Source: Monarcha castaneiventris obscurior (Eukaryota > Chordata > Aves > Passeriformes > Monarchidae). Taken from it: DNA of 64,000 bases. Location of the stretch: contig JAMPIT010000856.1 of NCBI GenBank assembly GCA_026261815.1, positions 11,392,001 through 11,456,000 of the forward strand. The letters run 5' to 3'. How positions within the stretch are numbered: the first letter of the stretch is position 1; the number at the start of each line of letters is the position of its first letter. The notes under the pieces are model-generated. The model ran no database searches and was not told the DNA's origin. It saw only the letters and a list, made by a program, of their open reading frames with translations. Below, piece by piece: positions 31,179 to 44,252 of the stretch. The translations under genes were made by a program, and so were the position numbers.

Positions 31179-34100
31179 GCCCAGAGGTTGGAGTTCTCCA
31201 TTCTTTAAGGCAGACAAAGAGTCTTGGGAAGCTGCTGCTTGTCCTGGGGTGGAAGGAGCAGCTCCCAACCTTTCTGCTTGGGCACACTGCAGGAGCACGA
31301 GGATTTGGACAAACCTTATGGATCTACAACAGCATCCACCTTCCCACCACACTGTCCTCTCTCTGCTTCTCCCACCAGCCTGCCAGCAGCCCCTTCCTCT
31401 GCCTCCTCCTCCTGCCCCTTAGGAGGGCTGAAGTTCAGTCAACAATTACCCACATACCGGGAGGAATTTCCTAGAAAACTCTGCAAAAAAGCACCTCCTG
31501 CAGAGCTGCTTCCTGATAAGTCCCCATTCTCCTGTGGAGGGCAGGTGAAACAGCTGCTGGCACAGCGGGAAGGCTGGGAAAGCATCGGGAGAGAGCTGCC
31601 AACAACCCTGGGGAGGAGGCAAAGCAGAGGCGTAATGGAGGGACTGGAACAGCTTGGGAGAGGGCAGTGGAAATGGTTTCCTTGGGAAAAGGCTGGCAAG
31701 CCTCAACTGGAAAAAGGATAGCAAGGAAGAGATAGGAGATCTCCTCTGGGTGCAGAGGTCATGAGGAGAGAAGAGGAGCAACGTTTGGGTGAAGCCCCGG
31801 CAGCCACAGGAGCTCACCTTGGCTCTTGCCATGGAAATGATGCAGACATAGACGTGTGATAAGCCCTACTCTGCACACACTTTAAAATCTAAGTAGCTTA
31901 TGAATAAGTAATAATCCCTTATTCCCAGAGCCATAATCTATATTTAATTAAGAAAATAACTAAACGGTGGCAGTAAAAGGGGCAGTGTGGGGGAACGGAG
32001 AGAGGAACACTGTCAGATAGGCTGCAGTAAGAAAGGGAACAAACAGCAGCCTCAGCGTGGCAGAGGCAGCAGAGCTGTGGCCTCCAGCTTGGCTGCAGAC
32101 ACAAGGCAAGCTGGCCTTCAGAACACCTGTCTGCAGCAAAGGCTGCCTCAAGAAGCTTCTTGGCTCAACAGGTGAGCTGCACTTGGCCAAGAGGGACTCC
32201 CTCATTCACATGCAGGGGTGAAATTTCCTGCTGTTCGGTGATGCTGGACTGTGCACAGAGAGCAAGGCACCAAGGGGCCAAAGCAGCCCCCATGTCCTGT
32301 ACGGGAGCATTGAACAGACACCTTCAGTGCTGCCACAACAAACTGTCTCACAACGTTTCTGTGCTCAGTGTCCAGTGTCTCCTAATGTCTGGCACTGGCA
32401 AATCCAAGCAAGCCCTGCAGCTGAGCAGCACGCAGGGCTGGCGAGCTGTTAGCCTGGAAGGGGCCATGCCAGCCCAACGCTGAGCCAATGCCCAAAGCAT
32501 GTAGAGATACTCACATAATGTCTGCAGCAGCTTGTCAGCCCAGGCCAGAGCCCACGGCAGTGCTCTGCTGGATCCCTTAATGCACCCCTGGGACCACAAT
32601 CCTTCCCTGGATCACCCCAGCACCCACAGGCATTGGCTACTTTTCAGGGGACTCTGCCAACTTGGAGCCAGTGCCAGGCCAAGGCTGGAGCTTGGCTTTT
32701 CCCCAGGTCTCTGTGCTGCGAGCGCTGGGGATGGTGCTGGTGCCAGCTCTGATCACCCCCTGCTCTGGACAAGAGAGATAAAGATGGACAGCAGTGTGGC
32801 CATAGATAGTCCAAATACTCAGCACCTGTGTCCAGAGCCCTTCCAACCCCACTAAAAGCACGTCCCAGCCACATCCCCAGACCTTTCCCTCCTGGCACCT
32901 GTCACCAGTTCCCCAAAGCATTGCTGCAGCCTTGCTCTGTTAACTGTGTTTTAGTTATCATTCCACTCATGAGGTCTGCAGGTGACAGATACCCCTCTGC
33001 TTCCTTGGACTGTAGCAGTGGAAATGACAGCACCTTTTAAAGGCTGGGTCAAAGAGAAAAAAAAATCTCAGTCCGCATACTATACATTATAAATAGACCG
33101 TCTGGTTTTTAAATTGAAAAGCAACAATAATCACTGCTAAGAGCCTGCTGAACAAAACCAGCCTTATTACCACTGGGACAAATTCATATTTACCAAAAGA
33201 ACACAAGTATTTTTTAAGCTGCTCTTGAGCTCCTTAAGTTGCTAATGTCCTGCTGCTTCCCCTCGCTGAGGTCCCTGGGAGTGGTGACAGAGAGCCACAG
33301 GAGGGACCCGTGGGTAGTGCCGAGTGGGGACAATCCTTTCAGCTGTGGGCAAGAGAGAGGAAGGTGATTTGGGGCAGGGTCAGCTATGCCAGGCTACAAA
33401 GAGAGTTGCCATCAGTTTTTTTTAGCTGCACTCTTTTCCTCTAGCTGCTGTTTCATGTCAGGGAGACAGGAGGTCTGGAGAAACGTGGCTGGAGAAACCT
33501 GGTTATGCCTGGGTGGGGATGAGGGGCGGGCATGGGACAGGCTGTGTTTGAAGGGGCACAGCCATTCAGGCAAGCCTGTCTTTCTGTTCCTTTAAGGAAC
33601 AGGGGAAAGCACAACTTTCAGAGGAGATGGTGTGCACAGAGCCCATCAACACACAGTGGGCAGCTGTCCCTGTGAAGGCCCTGCTGAGAGGTGAAGGAAT
33701 GGTCCAGGGCAGCTGGGTGGGCAGGTGTATGAGCTGCAGGGACTCCTTGGATTTGGATTAGCAAGGGGATAACTGAGATAACCACCTCACTTTCCCATCA
33801 CAGCTGTCACACTGCTGATAGCAAGGTCAGGAGGTGGGCAATGAATGCACTGAGGGAAGTGAAGGGATGGGATGCCCAAAACTTCCTGTCCTCCACTCCT
33901 TGACCAGAACTAGTGACCGGGGCAGGGAGATGGGTCTGCAGAAACTGTGCCATGGGGAACAGGGTGCATCTCAGTGGGGTGAAGGGCATTGCTGCCAGGC
34001 ATCCCTGATGGGATGTCCTGGGGGTGCAGAGCAGGCTGAGTTCTCACACAGCACAGACACGGGAAAGGAAAATTAAAGCAGCCCCATGCCAAGGTCCTGA

Positions 34101-35256
34101 GATCTTCCTTTCCTCTCTTCCCAGGCCACAGTACAGTGAGATCACTAGAAGCTGGTTGCTAAATCTGACCTGTCCTGTACGTTGGGAACAGCATGGCACC
34201 ACAGAAATCATCCATGAGCTGCAAAGGTGGCTGCCTACCCAGAGCCAGGAGCATGGCTCGAGCAGGTGGGGGACTGGAACTGGTGAAGGCAACACTCTTT
34301 CATCTGGGTTTCGGTCCCTGAATCAGAGGGCTGGACAGCATTAGCCATCACTGATCTGGAGCCAGCATCTGAATGACTGCAGAAGAACCTGACCCTGGCT
34401 GGAGCCCTGCCTGGGCACTGCTTCAGGCACAGCTGCCAGCGGCCTCATGCAGTTGGCCCGTCCTGTGTCATGATCAGCACAAGTGATGTGGGACTGACAG
34501 CGTTCCACTGCCCTGGCCACAGCAGCAGCTCCCCTGAGCACAGCTCTGGAGCAGCCTTTCCCTGGGAGATGGGGCTCAGTGGGTCTCCTCTCTGCTGGAG
34601 CCTGTGGACACTGGTGAGGAAGCACAGACTTGTAAGGCCAATCTACCAAGTGATGCTGACTGCTCCATGCTGCAAGTTGTCTTTCTGAGCACAGAATGAA
34701 GGTTCAAATGTTACAGAGAAATAAGAAAGGTGTCGCCTTGGAGGTGGAGGAGAAAGGAAAGGAACAAAACCACTTTAATAATGAATATATTACGTAGACA
34801 TGTCATGCCTCTTGCCTGCTGGCATGGCTTAATATCCATAAATCGAAGAGGAAGGAACTGCTTTTAATGCTGGAGATGGATGCTGGTCCTCAGAAAATTG
34901 CTAAGGGGGCATTAATGAGGAGAGACATCTGGGAAAGGCTCCAGGTGCATTGGCTGCATGCACAGGAAATGCTGCAGTACTGCTGTCAGCTAAAAATTAT
35001 TCCTGTGCTGCGGACACATGTGGTCCATGGGGACAAAACCTTGGGAACCACGGGTCCCCATGTGGAGGCATCAGCCAAGCTTAGGAGGAAGGTGGATGAT
35101 CCCTTGGTTCTCTGCTCCACAAGGCAGCTCCTTCCTTTCTCTTGCCCACCTATGGATGCTGAAAAACTCCAGCAGAAAATTTCTTCAGCTCTCTTCAGCA
35201 TTTTTGTGAGAGTTCTGTCTTTCCCATGCAGATTACTTTGAACAAGATTACAGTAT
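31179..35256. other. Non-coding sequence, nothing recognised
   Basis: A long GC-moderate stretch with chance frames of up to 165 codons. No interspersed repeat, RNA gene or CpG island recognised. An AT-rich patch at 33050-33240 ('atactatacattataaatag') may hold a minor regulatory element. Confidence 0.5.
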
Positions 35257-35495
35257 TGTAAAGCTCTTGCACCTGCGGGTTGTTTGGCAGAATTGTTCTG
35301 GTTCTAACTAGAAAACATTCAGAGATGGGTGTCTTAGATCTTGACCAATCCCCTTAGTGGGTGGATGGCAAAAACCAATTCCCTTATGCCACTCAATACA
35401 CTTTGCAAACTAACATATAAAAGTCTTCTGAGAATTCATTAAAGTGCTTCCATTTATCCCTGAGCCTGGACTTTGTGTTTCTCTACTCGGCCGCA
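35257..35495 (+). mobile_element. Second LTR-like / promoter-like block
   Basis: A block of about 240 bases beginning TG and ending CA. Read on the plus strand it has two CCAAT boxes ('cttgaccaatcccctt', 'aaaccaattccc'), a TATA box 'aacatataaaagtc', an ATTAAA-type polyA signal ('attcattaaagtgc') and a T/C-rich end 'gtgtttctctactcggccgc'. The order is that of a compact retroviral LTR, but no target-site duplication is visible (agtat/gtgag). It could instead be a host promoter directing transcription antisense to ELFN1. Confidence 0.42.
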
Positions 35496-36249
35496 GTGAG
35501 AACAGCAACACCCACCAGGACAGCTGGCCCCATCCTTCGACTTTGCTCAGCATGAAGGCCCACACAGCCTAAGGGATGGGACAGTCTTGGCCTGTGGACG
35601 CCAGGAGCCAAAACTGAGGTGGGACGTGCCATTACATCCATCCTGCCTCTGCTGGGCACGCTGTCACCAGAGACAGCAGTCAGGGACGTCTCACAGCCAC
35701 CACCCCTGCCAGGACACAGAGGATGGGGAGTAGCAGCTGCTCCTGCTGTTCCGTGAAGCATTGGATCAAGCAGAGATAAGGGTCGCCCTTTGGGGCTGGA
35801 AGGAGCCCTCCATGGTGAAAGAAGGAGCTCTGAGGTTACAGGGACAGAGGGCAAAGCATGGAGCATCTCTCTGCAATGTTTCCCGAGCCCACCCCGAGGG
35901 GGCTGGTGGGTGTCTGGGCAAGAGGCAATGACTCTGTTGAACAGGCACAAGCCCTAATGCAGTGATCAGGGACTGCCCTCCTTGGGATGTTTCCCTTCCA
36001 GCAGCACAAGGCCCCTCCCAGGACTTCAGAGGGGTGTTAAACCCAGGGGGGATGGCACAGTGAGGCCTCTCACATCCCCAGGAGGGCTCTGTGTGCTGGG
36101 GGCTGCTATCGGGAAAAGGGAGGGGTCACTTCTGCTGTCACCGCTTTTCCCTAAGGAGAGGGTATTGAGTGCCAGGATTTCGTTAATCACATTTTATGTG
36201 CATTTTAAAAACCCTTGAAACCTTCACTTTTTAAGAGCATCTGCTCCTC
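35496..36249. other. Non-coding sequence, nothing recognised
   Basis: GC-moderate sequence with one minus-strand frame of 155 codons (35483-35950) lacking any recognised domain. No repeat seen. Confidence 0.5.
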
Positions 36250-36545
36250 TCCCACCCGCCCTGTAATCTGGCAGGGGCTGCCTCTCATGCCTGCTCTCCC
36301 TCTGCCCTTCCCGGGACCACCTCCTTCCACTTGCACTGACCCACTTTAGGCGTCAGAGTTGCAGCCCAGCGGCTCACCCGGGGGAAGAGGCTGGATTCAC
36401 AGAATAAATTTGCAGAGCCAGGGAGCCAGGCAGGGCCGGGTGAGCAGGAACAGGATCTCCAGGAGAGACAAACACCCACGGCTGCGTGCACGCGGAGAGG
36501 CGAGAAATCCGCCCGGGAGAAGGCTGGGAGCGAAGGATGCTCAGA
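36250..36545. promoter_or_regulatory. CpG-dense patch, candidate alternative promoter or enhancer
   Basis: About 14 CpGs lie in roughly 290 bases ('ccgggtgagcagg', 'cacggctgcgtgcacgcgga', 'aaatccgcccgggag'), whereas the surrounding 30 kb is CpG-poor. On the minus strand it could serve as an alternative ELFN1 promoter or first exon. No TATA box or Inr was fixed. The size is near the lower limit for a CpG island. Confidence 0.35.
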
Positions 36546-39500
36546 AAGCAAAAGTTCACAGTATGAATGGATTAGAGGGGAAAAGGGGGGAAGAAAACAA
36601 GGCACGAAGGAGGTGAGCAAGGGGAGGGCATGACAGAGCGGGGCACGAAGCAGTGGAAGGGAAGGCAAAGCCCTGCACAACACAGCTGCTGCTTTCAGGT
36701 TGCACTGCAAAGGAAAGGTGAGATTTGGGAGAAGGATTGGTCCTAGCACAGGGGGAATCTGCCACCCCAGAGGGGTAGAGCAGGATAGGGGGTAGGGAAG
36801 TTGCTGGCTTGGACTTTGGAAGTTGCTTGCTGCTGGGACGGAGCTCTAGAGAGGGAACAGAGGGATGGAGGAGGCTGAGTATTTGGAGATGCCTCAGCAT
36901 ATCAGGGCTTATTTAAAATGAGCAGTCGGCTCCTTCAAGGTTCATCTCATGTGACGGAGCAGCCCCAACTCCTGACAGCAGAGCAGAAGCAGCTGCTGTC
37001 CCAGGGTCCCGGCAGAGGGATGGAAACCCCGATCATGAGATCCAGAGAGCTGCTACAAGCAAATCCATGTGGCAACATCAGAAAGCCATGCTGGGGCCGA
37101 GCTCACAGGCAGACAAGCTTAGCCCTCAGAGAGCAGGGAATTGCTGTCTGTCTGTGTCTCCCTCTGTTTTCCCTGATTTTATTGTGTTTTGTTTAATTGA
37201 ATCACACACACATATGCACACAAAGCCCCAACTCGTGGTGTAAAGTCTGCGAGGAAATGAGCAGCAAATTAACGTTCCAGGAGGAGCGATGCTGAGCAAA
37301 CACATGACACTCGGCACGAGCTGCGAGCAGGAGCAAGGCAGCAGGAGGAGAGAGCAGAAACTGGCAGAGAGGAAAGAGGGAGCTGCAAAAAGGGTTTGCC
37401 AAGGGGAAATGGGGCCCAAAGAAAGCAGAACAAGGGAAGGAGGAAAACCTGAGAGGAGGAGGGAGAGGACAGCGTAGGTGATGTGGGTGTTTCCTGTAAG
37501 GTCACTGTGCCCAAACTGTCACTGATCCCTGTGTGGAGCTGTTCAGAGCACAGGGAGAGAAAGCTCACACAGCTTGTGGCCAGGGGATGTCTGGGCTGAA
37601 CGGACCTGGCTCAAAGTCCAGGGGGTCCTTCACTGCTCCAGGGCTCTCCTGCCCAAATATGAACAAAACACTCCTCTGGACCCAGCATCCAAGTCCACCA
37701 GGGCTACTCTCATGACCATCTCAGCCTCTCTCCTCTGGCATGGCAGTCACACCCCTCCCTCAGCTCTGAGCTCAGCCAGGACCCCCCACTCCCCTTCCTC
37801 CTGTACAACCTGGAGTCCCTGCAGCTCCACACAAGGTGCACATCCTCAGGAAAATACTGGATGCTGAGGAATGATGGACATGTGGGGTGAGACCATCATA
37901 TGCTGGGGCATCTGCTCCAGCACTCCCCAGGTTCCTCATCCCCACAGAGCTGCACCCCAATGGCACCATCCAAACCCTGGATGACCAGTGCAACCCTCAG
38001 CAGTCTGTGACCACCGTGCAGAGGGCAGGGACACGGTGGGGAAGGAGCATCTCCAGGACAGAGGGCTGTCTGTGCAGTCAGGCAGAGCTCTGGCCCCTCC
38101 TCACCTCCCAGCTCACCCCTGCTCACGAGGGGCTGGGAGGCAGCACAGCACTGATCAGCCACTCCTCAAGATGAGGTGCTCTTCAGCACTGGAGAAGTGC
38201 AGGGTTAAAGGATGTTGATTATCCTGCCCAGGCTCGCTGTGACAGGCCTCACATGTGTTCAGTCACATCCAGATATGAAGCCACTCTGGAAACCAAGACA
38301 TTTATTCAAAGGAGCAGCAGCACTGCACACACATCTGCCTGTGTAAAGGAGAACTTCAAAAGGGCTGACAGTCAGAGAGCCCAGCAGTAACCTTTGGCTA
38401 ATTAGCTGTCTTGATTTTCTTGCAGTTTATTTTTATACTTCTTGGGCTCTGAAATGCATTTACTGTAATGTCAGAAAGGCCATGGTAAATATAAAGCTTT
38501 CTAGCAATAAGTATATCCACCCCACTGAGCTTTTGGGACTGACAGCTCCAGCTTGGCGTGGGCCAGCTGGACTGACAATGCTTTGCTGAGGTTTTTGTCT
38601 TGCACAGGATTTACTGAGACTGTGCTGGTGGAAATGATAAAGGCACCTGGGGCAAAGCAGGCATGGGCATGGAGCACAACGAGCACAGAGCAGAGGGCAC
38701 CTGTAATGGTGCTTTCCTGAGGTCAAATCACAAATGAGCAGAAAAGACCGAGGGCTGAGGAAGTCTGCAGGATGCAAAGCCACGAGCCAGCTCGGCAAGG
38801 AGAGGCGAGGTCAAGGAAAGCAGGCAACCAGAAAGGTGGGAGTGATGCTGAACCTGCAGAGAGAAGCAGTTGGGACCCCACTCTAAGCATTAAGGAAATC
38901 ATCAACAGGAGCTGCGCTGCTCAGAGAGGCTGTAGGAGCCACAGAGCCTTCCTGCTCCTGGGCAGAGGGGAAGGAAGCCTGGAGAGATGCTCTGGTTAGA
39001 TCTCAGCCAAGAAGGGATTCTCAAGTCCCACTGGGGTGGAAGATGACAGTGCCTGTTGAAGCAGGTCACTGCTCCCCACCCCAGCTGTGCCCCAGGGATC
39101 ACTGCACGGTGCCACAGACACCCTGTGACCCTTGTCGGAGGGGTTGTGACTCTCACTGGGACCTGACACCCCAGAGCTTCCCAAACAAAGCCAACCCCTC
39201 CATTCCTGGCTGACCCCCCCCCCATCCCAGCAGCTCCTGCACTCCACAGGCTCCACATGTCAGCGCTGCTGAATTCCACTTGGCCAAGGTGTTGGGGTTG
39301 AGGCAAGGGTGTGCACAGCCTGAGATGCTCCTGTAGGGACACTCAGCCCACTCTTGCAGGGCATCTGCCTCCTGCAGCCCTGGGGCTGGGCACAGACGTG
39401 GGACCAGGCTGAGCTGTGCTGTGAGGAAACATGAAGGGTAAGAAAACAGCTTCGTTATCTCTGTGCTGTGATCTCCAGCACAAACCACTCAACACGTGGC

Positions 39501-41849
39501 TCTCCCTGGACTGTGCACAGAGAAGATCAGTGGGAAGAAAACAGAGAAGAGACCAATGCATTAATGATCAGAAATGAAGCAATGCTCCTCTGCCCCCAGA
39601 CCTTGCAAGGAGACTTTGGAGTCCCTGCAGATGGGTGGCAGGCACCCAGGACCTCAAACAGCCTCCCCTCCTCAGCTGCTGCTCCTCCTGCCTGGCTGGG
39701 TGTCAGTCTCAGGACTGCCCTGTGCACCAGCTGGGAGAACTCACTGCCAATTAAAAACCAGGCTCTTCTATCCTTTGAACTGCAGAGAAACAAAACCCAT
39801 TAATTCAACCTTTGCCTTTTTTTTCCCCCCAAATGATGTCAGGAGTTGAGGAGACAGAACAGTGCTGAGTGCAATTGCTGTTGAAAGCTGCTGGCTGTTT
39901 CAGTGTGGTTCTTGAACTCCACCAGCACAGCTGGGCTGGAGTCAGTAACTGCAAATCCTTAATTTTAAGGGTCAAATCATTATAGACTCTCTCAGGGAAG
40001 TTAATAGGAAGTTTACCTTTGACTCAGCTATGTAAAATCAACAAGAAATTCCCAACTGATCATTGTGATACATGGTTCCATCTCCAATCCCAAGCACCCC
40101 TTCCTACAAGTCCAACTCATATTTTAATTTTTAAACCCATCCTTACAATTACAGCTTGTGCTGCCTGATCAGAACCAAAATGTCTCAGATGGCTGGGCTG
40201 GATTTTGGGACTGACTTCAGCCAGAACTCAAATCTGAGTCTACTCACTTCTGCTGAGGTTCAAGTGTTTCAGGACTGAGCTCTCTGCTGGGATAATGCAC
40301 CTGCAAGGCACAGCATAGCTCTGTTCAGGCCCTTGGTGTGCAGTTGGTTGGGCCCTGACTGGTCCTGAAAATCCCTTTGGCCTCCCCCAGGCTCCTTAAA
40401 AGCCCTTAGTACCAACAACCTGCTCCTGGGTTGCTTTAAATGATTCATTCCATGAGGGCAGTTTTAAAGCATCTTAATTATCATCAGGTTTGTGAACAGA
40501 GTAAGGCACTGTGGAACCCAGAGTCCTAAAACCCCACAGGGGGTGATGGTGAGCAGCAAGCACTGAAGGTTTCAATGACGAGGAAGGAGTTATTTCATCG
40601 CTCCAAGCAGAAAAGGAGAGACGTGCAGAGCCAAGCCCTCACCCCTATGAGCCCTTTGATTGCCCATTTACCTCGGACAGAGGTGTGTGATGCCTGTGTA
40701 ATCCCAGCCCTCTGGCATGGCCAGGGCCAGGGCATGGTGCAGGGATCTTTTAAAGGAGTTGGGACCATTCAGGGAGGGAAGGTCCTGATCTCGTAGGTCA
40801 TGCATTTATACCTGCATATACATTATTAATGCCCTCCACATGACAGCTGCTGGCTGCATCTACAGACTCTCTCCACTGATGCCTCTCTCTGAGTCACGGC
40901 TGCGTAAAGCTCCTTGACAGACCTGGAGGATGAGAGATGTGGTAAAATCCCAAACATGAGTATTGCATCAAAGGTTCTGTGCTTATCAGAGCACAAACAA
41001 CATCTCCCTAACAATTTCAGAGGCAGGGTAGTGCTAGGGCTGTCTAACCACCCTCCTGGAGCACAGGGCCCATACTCAGGGGCACAATGAGCCAGGGCCA
41101 GTCTGAGATGCTCCACAGGGCTGCAATGAGGTGGTCTGTCCATGCTGCTGGCAGAGGAGCTGGGGAACTCAGAGAGGATCTGGTGGGTGGACTTGAGTGG
41201 GATTTCTCCTGCATGGAGAGCTCGGCAGTGCTCCACGCACGCCTGGCTGTGTCAGTCACTCTTGGTTTAGCTGACCCGCAGGACAGAGCCTCATGTGAGG
41301 CTTCCAGAGGCTGCTGCACACTAATGGTGGGAGACTGCCCCAGGTACCTTCAGGGACGGGCAGAACCCGAGGCACTGTGCAGTGCAAAATGAAGAGGGAT
41401 GGCTGGGACAGTCTCCCCTATCCCAAACGTCTTTCTTTTCTCATTACCACCTTTCTTATTCTCCCCAGGCCTTTCACTTGCTCTGAAGCTGCTGCTGCCT
41501 CAGCCACCCAAGATGAGTGAAGGACATGTGAGCATCCTGATGGACACAACAGCCACTTCCAGGTACCCTGCACTGCCACGGGCATGTATTTACAGACACT
41601 ATTCCAACCAAGCCTTGAGGCTGGACAGGAGGTTTTCCACCCATATTTTGCTGGAGCTCTGCTCTGGGGGATAGCTGTGGCCCTGAGGAATCAGCACTGG
41701 GATCAGCCCAGGGAATAGACCCCATCCCACTCTGTTAACAGACAAGAAGCGAGACATCAGGAAGGATCACTACTTCCACAGTGGGTTTATTAGCAGAGAA
41801 CTCTGCTCCTTCCAACTCCATCTCTCTGCAGAGTCGGTGACTCCCCCAC
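36546..41849. other. Non-coding sequence with a short CA repeat and a C run
   Basis: No gene or transposon recognised. A short imperfect (CA)n lies at about 37201-37222 and a run of ten C at 39213-39222. Reading frames are short or compositionally biased. Confidence 0.5.
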
Positions 41850-42200
41850 CATGTATTACATTCTATTCTATAAGTGCAAAGCAATTTCCATTGAGGGTAG
41901 GGACAGTGAAGCACAGAGAAAGAGGAGAATAATATCTCATCTTTCTTTAATCCCCACCATCCCAAAGGATCCTGGTGCCGTTTGCTTTACTTTCTATATG
42001 TATGCACAGTTAATTAGCATTACCACAGAACTGCAGGTATTCTCAGACTTAGTAGAGGGAATATCTTGTAATAGAAGGGTAAGCAAATTGTTTCTGCTGT
42101 TTCCATTACAGCCAACTTTGATTATCTGGGGTAATGGGATAACAGGGACAAAGCAAAAACATAGATAACATGAGACCTATGCAAATTAAGCTGGGGGAAA
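41850..42200. promoter_or_regulatory. Candidate conserved enhancer with POU octamer and TAAT cores
   Basis: AT-rich island with 'cagttaattagcattaccac', 'gattatctggggtaatggga' and a perfect octamer ATGCAAAT at 42179-42186 that runs directly into 'taagct'. The adjoined POU and homeodomain cores resemble neural enhancers. Conservation is untested. Confidence 0.33.
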
Positions 42201-42989
42201 AAAAAAAAGTGATGCTGAGAGTAATGGAGGAAAGAAAGGTCAGTGATAGTGATTAAGGAGCATGGAGATCCCGGCGTTAGCACTGCCCTCAGCTCACAGA
42301 TCCATGCACAGTGGTACCTGTGTAGTTAGGGAGCAAATCTATAGGGTCTGTCACTGTGAGAGGGAAGCAGAGACATCCCCTGCACAGCAAAGCCAAGCTG
42401 CAGCAGAGGGAGGCGAATTGCATTAATGCCGAGCATTTCAAAGCCTCTCTGTGAGGGATTTGTCATTAAAATGAATAAGATTTGGGCACTCAACCCACCT
42501 CCTCCCTACACGAGCAGGAAGAAGCCCAATTTAAAGGTCAGCGTCTTAATGGTTTTTGCTGTGTATATACCAGGATAATTCCTCTCCAAACAGAAATCCA
42601 GCACCTCCTGGGTGAGCCACAGCCTCTGTTTGAAGGAGCACAAGAGCATCCAGAGCTGAGCAGGTACAGAAGTACAGACAGGTATGTTATGTTAAACACA
42701 CCCTTCTGTGTTAAAACAGGAGGGAAGAGGCTCCAACTTCATCTCCTTGCAATAGGGCCCAAGATGAGGAAAGGGAGCAGCACGGGAGTTCCTCTGTAGT
42801 CCCTCATCTCAGCAAAGACCGGATTCACTCCACTCTGTCAAAGGGGATGTTCAAATCCTTGGCACCAACATCGTGGAGGAAGCTCTGAAAAATCTCTGGT
42901 GGTGGGTGGATAAAAAGGGCACCAGTGGAGATGAGAAAGAAAGAAGAGAGGGAGGAATCTTAGAGGAAGAAGAACCTTCTTAATAGGTT
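42201..42989. other. Non-coding sequence, nothing firm
   Basis: Mixed composition. A short AT-rich part at 42405-42490 ('ttgcattaatgccgagcatt', 'tgtcattaaaatgaataaga') may belong to the neighbouring regulatory islands. No gene or repeat recognised. Confidence 0.45.
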
Positions 42990-43215
42990 TTATTGATTTA
43001 ACCCAAAGAGAGAACAGTAGGGGGAAATATATGCCATTTAAATGTAAACCAGCAATAAAAATAATCATTAGAGTCATAATCTCAATCTGTTAGCATTTTA
43101 TGTAGAACTGATCTTAGTGGGAAATATTTTCTGAGTAAACTATTTGCATTTACTTAGTATGAAGGAGACTCTTAAATATAACTCAATCATTACCATGGAC
43201 TTTATTTCAGGGGTT
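42990..43215. promoter_or_regulatory. Candidate conserved enhancer with inverted POU octamer
   Basis: AT-rich island holding 'aataaaaataatcattagag', 'gttagcattttatg' and a perfect ATTTGCAT at 43142-43149. It lies about 1 kb from the octamer at 42179, repeating the spacing of the paired islands at 18-19.8 kb. Function is inferred only. Confidence 0.3.
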
Positions 43216-44252
43216 GTTTTCAGTACTCAGTTCTTGCAAGTGCCTGATGATTTCATAGCCCCTGCAGAGCCTGACTTGGAGAAGCTGCTGGCCCACCCCA
43301 GCTGGGATCTCCTGTCCATATCCCTGTGGATGTTCCTGTTTCCATACTGGAAATTCCTCTGGATTTCAATGGCAGCTAGAAATCATCACTCTCCACCCAA
43401 ATGGCGATGAGACTTTGTGAATGGCCAAGGAGGCTGCATGTAAAAGATTACAGATCTTCTGAGCTGTAATTGAGGAACAGTAACTTCAGAGCATGTTTCC
43501 AGCCCCTGCATATTCCAGAAGAAGTGAGAACCACCTGACCATCTCTTTTAGCTTTCTCTCTTGTACAAGAAGAGGAAAATGAGGGGGTTTCCCTTTGCGG
43601 AGGAGCTGCAGGGCAGGCAGCAAAGATCCAGGGCAGGGAGCCCTTTCCTGGTGCAGGAGGGGAGATTGGATGTGTCCACCCATATCTCAGAAGGAGCTTT
43701 TCTGCTCAGGGCCTTGTCCCCAAGATCAGTCCCCGTGGGGACACGGCGCTGCCCACGTGCAGGTGCTCAGGGGAGGTCACTGTCCCTGTGACTCCCACGC
43801 CATGCACATCTCAGCCTCAAAGAAAGGAATAAATACCCTCTTCTGCCTGGGGACACCTTTTAATCTTCTTGCTAGATTTTCATACCCTAGTCCGGGCTCC
43901 CAACTGGGCCAGGCGTGATCTCATTTAGCATTCCATGCACAGAGGCAGCTAAACCTAGGCTGCTGTTCTATCCCATGCACTGTTAGGGGCTGGGGATGCT
44001 CTCAGTGATGGCACTGGGGGTTCTCACCACCCTGCAGCAGCCATACCTTGTCCCAGAAGGGAGAACATCCCATGGAGGTGGGCACCTGGACCAGCATCCC
44101 CAGTGCTGGGAAGCTCATCAGCCCCTTGCCGACCTGCTGGTGGCTTGTGGGCAGCAGGTGCCAGAGCAGCAGCTCTCCAGGGGCCAGGCAACTGCCAGGG
44201 CTCCATGCCAGCAGCTGCCACTGGCAGAAGCCACTGCAGCTCCTCAAGTGGG
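43216..44252. other. Non-coding sequence, nothing recognised
   Basis: GC rises steadily toward the minisatellite. No gene, RNA or transposon seen. Confidence 0.5.
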
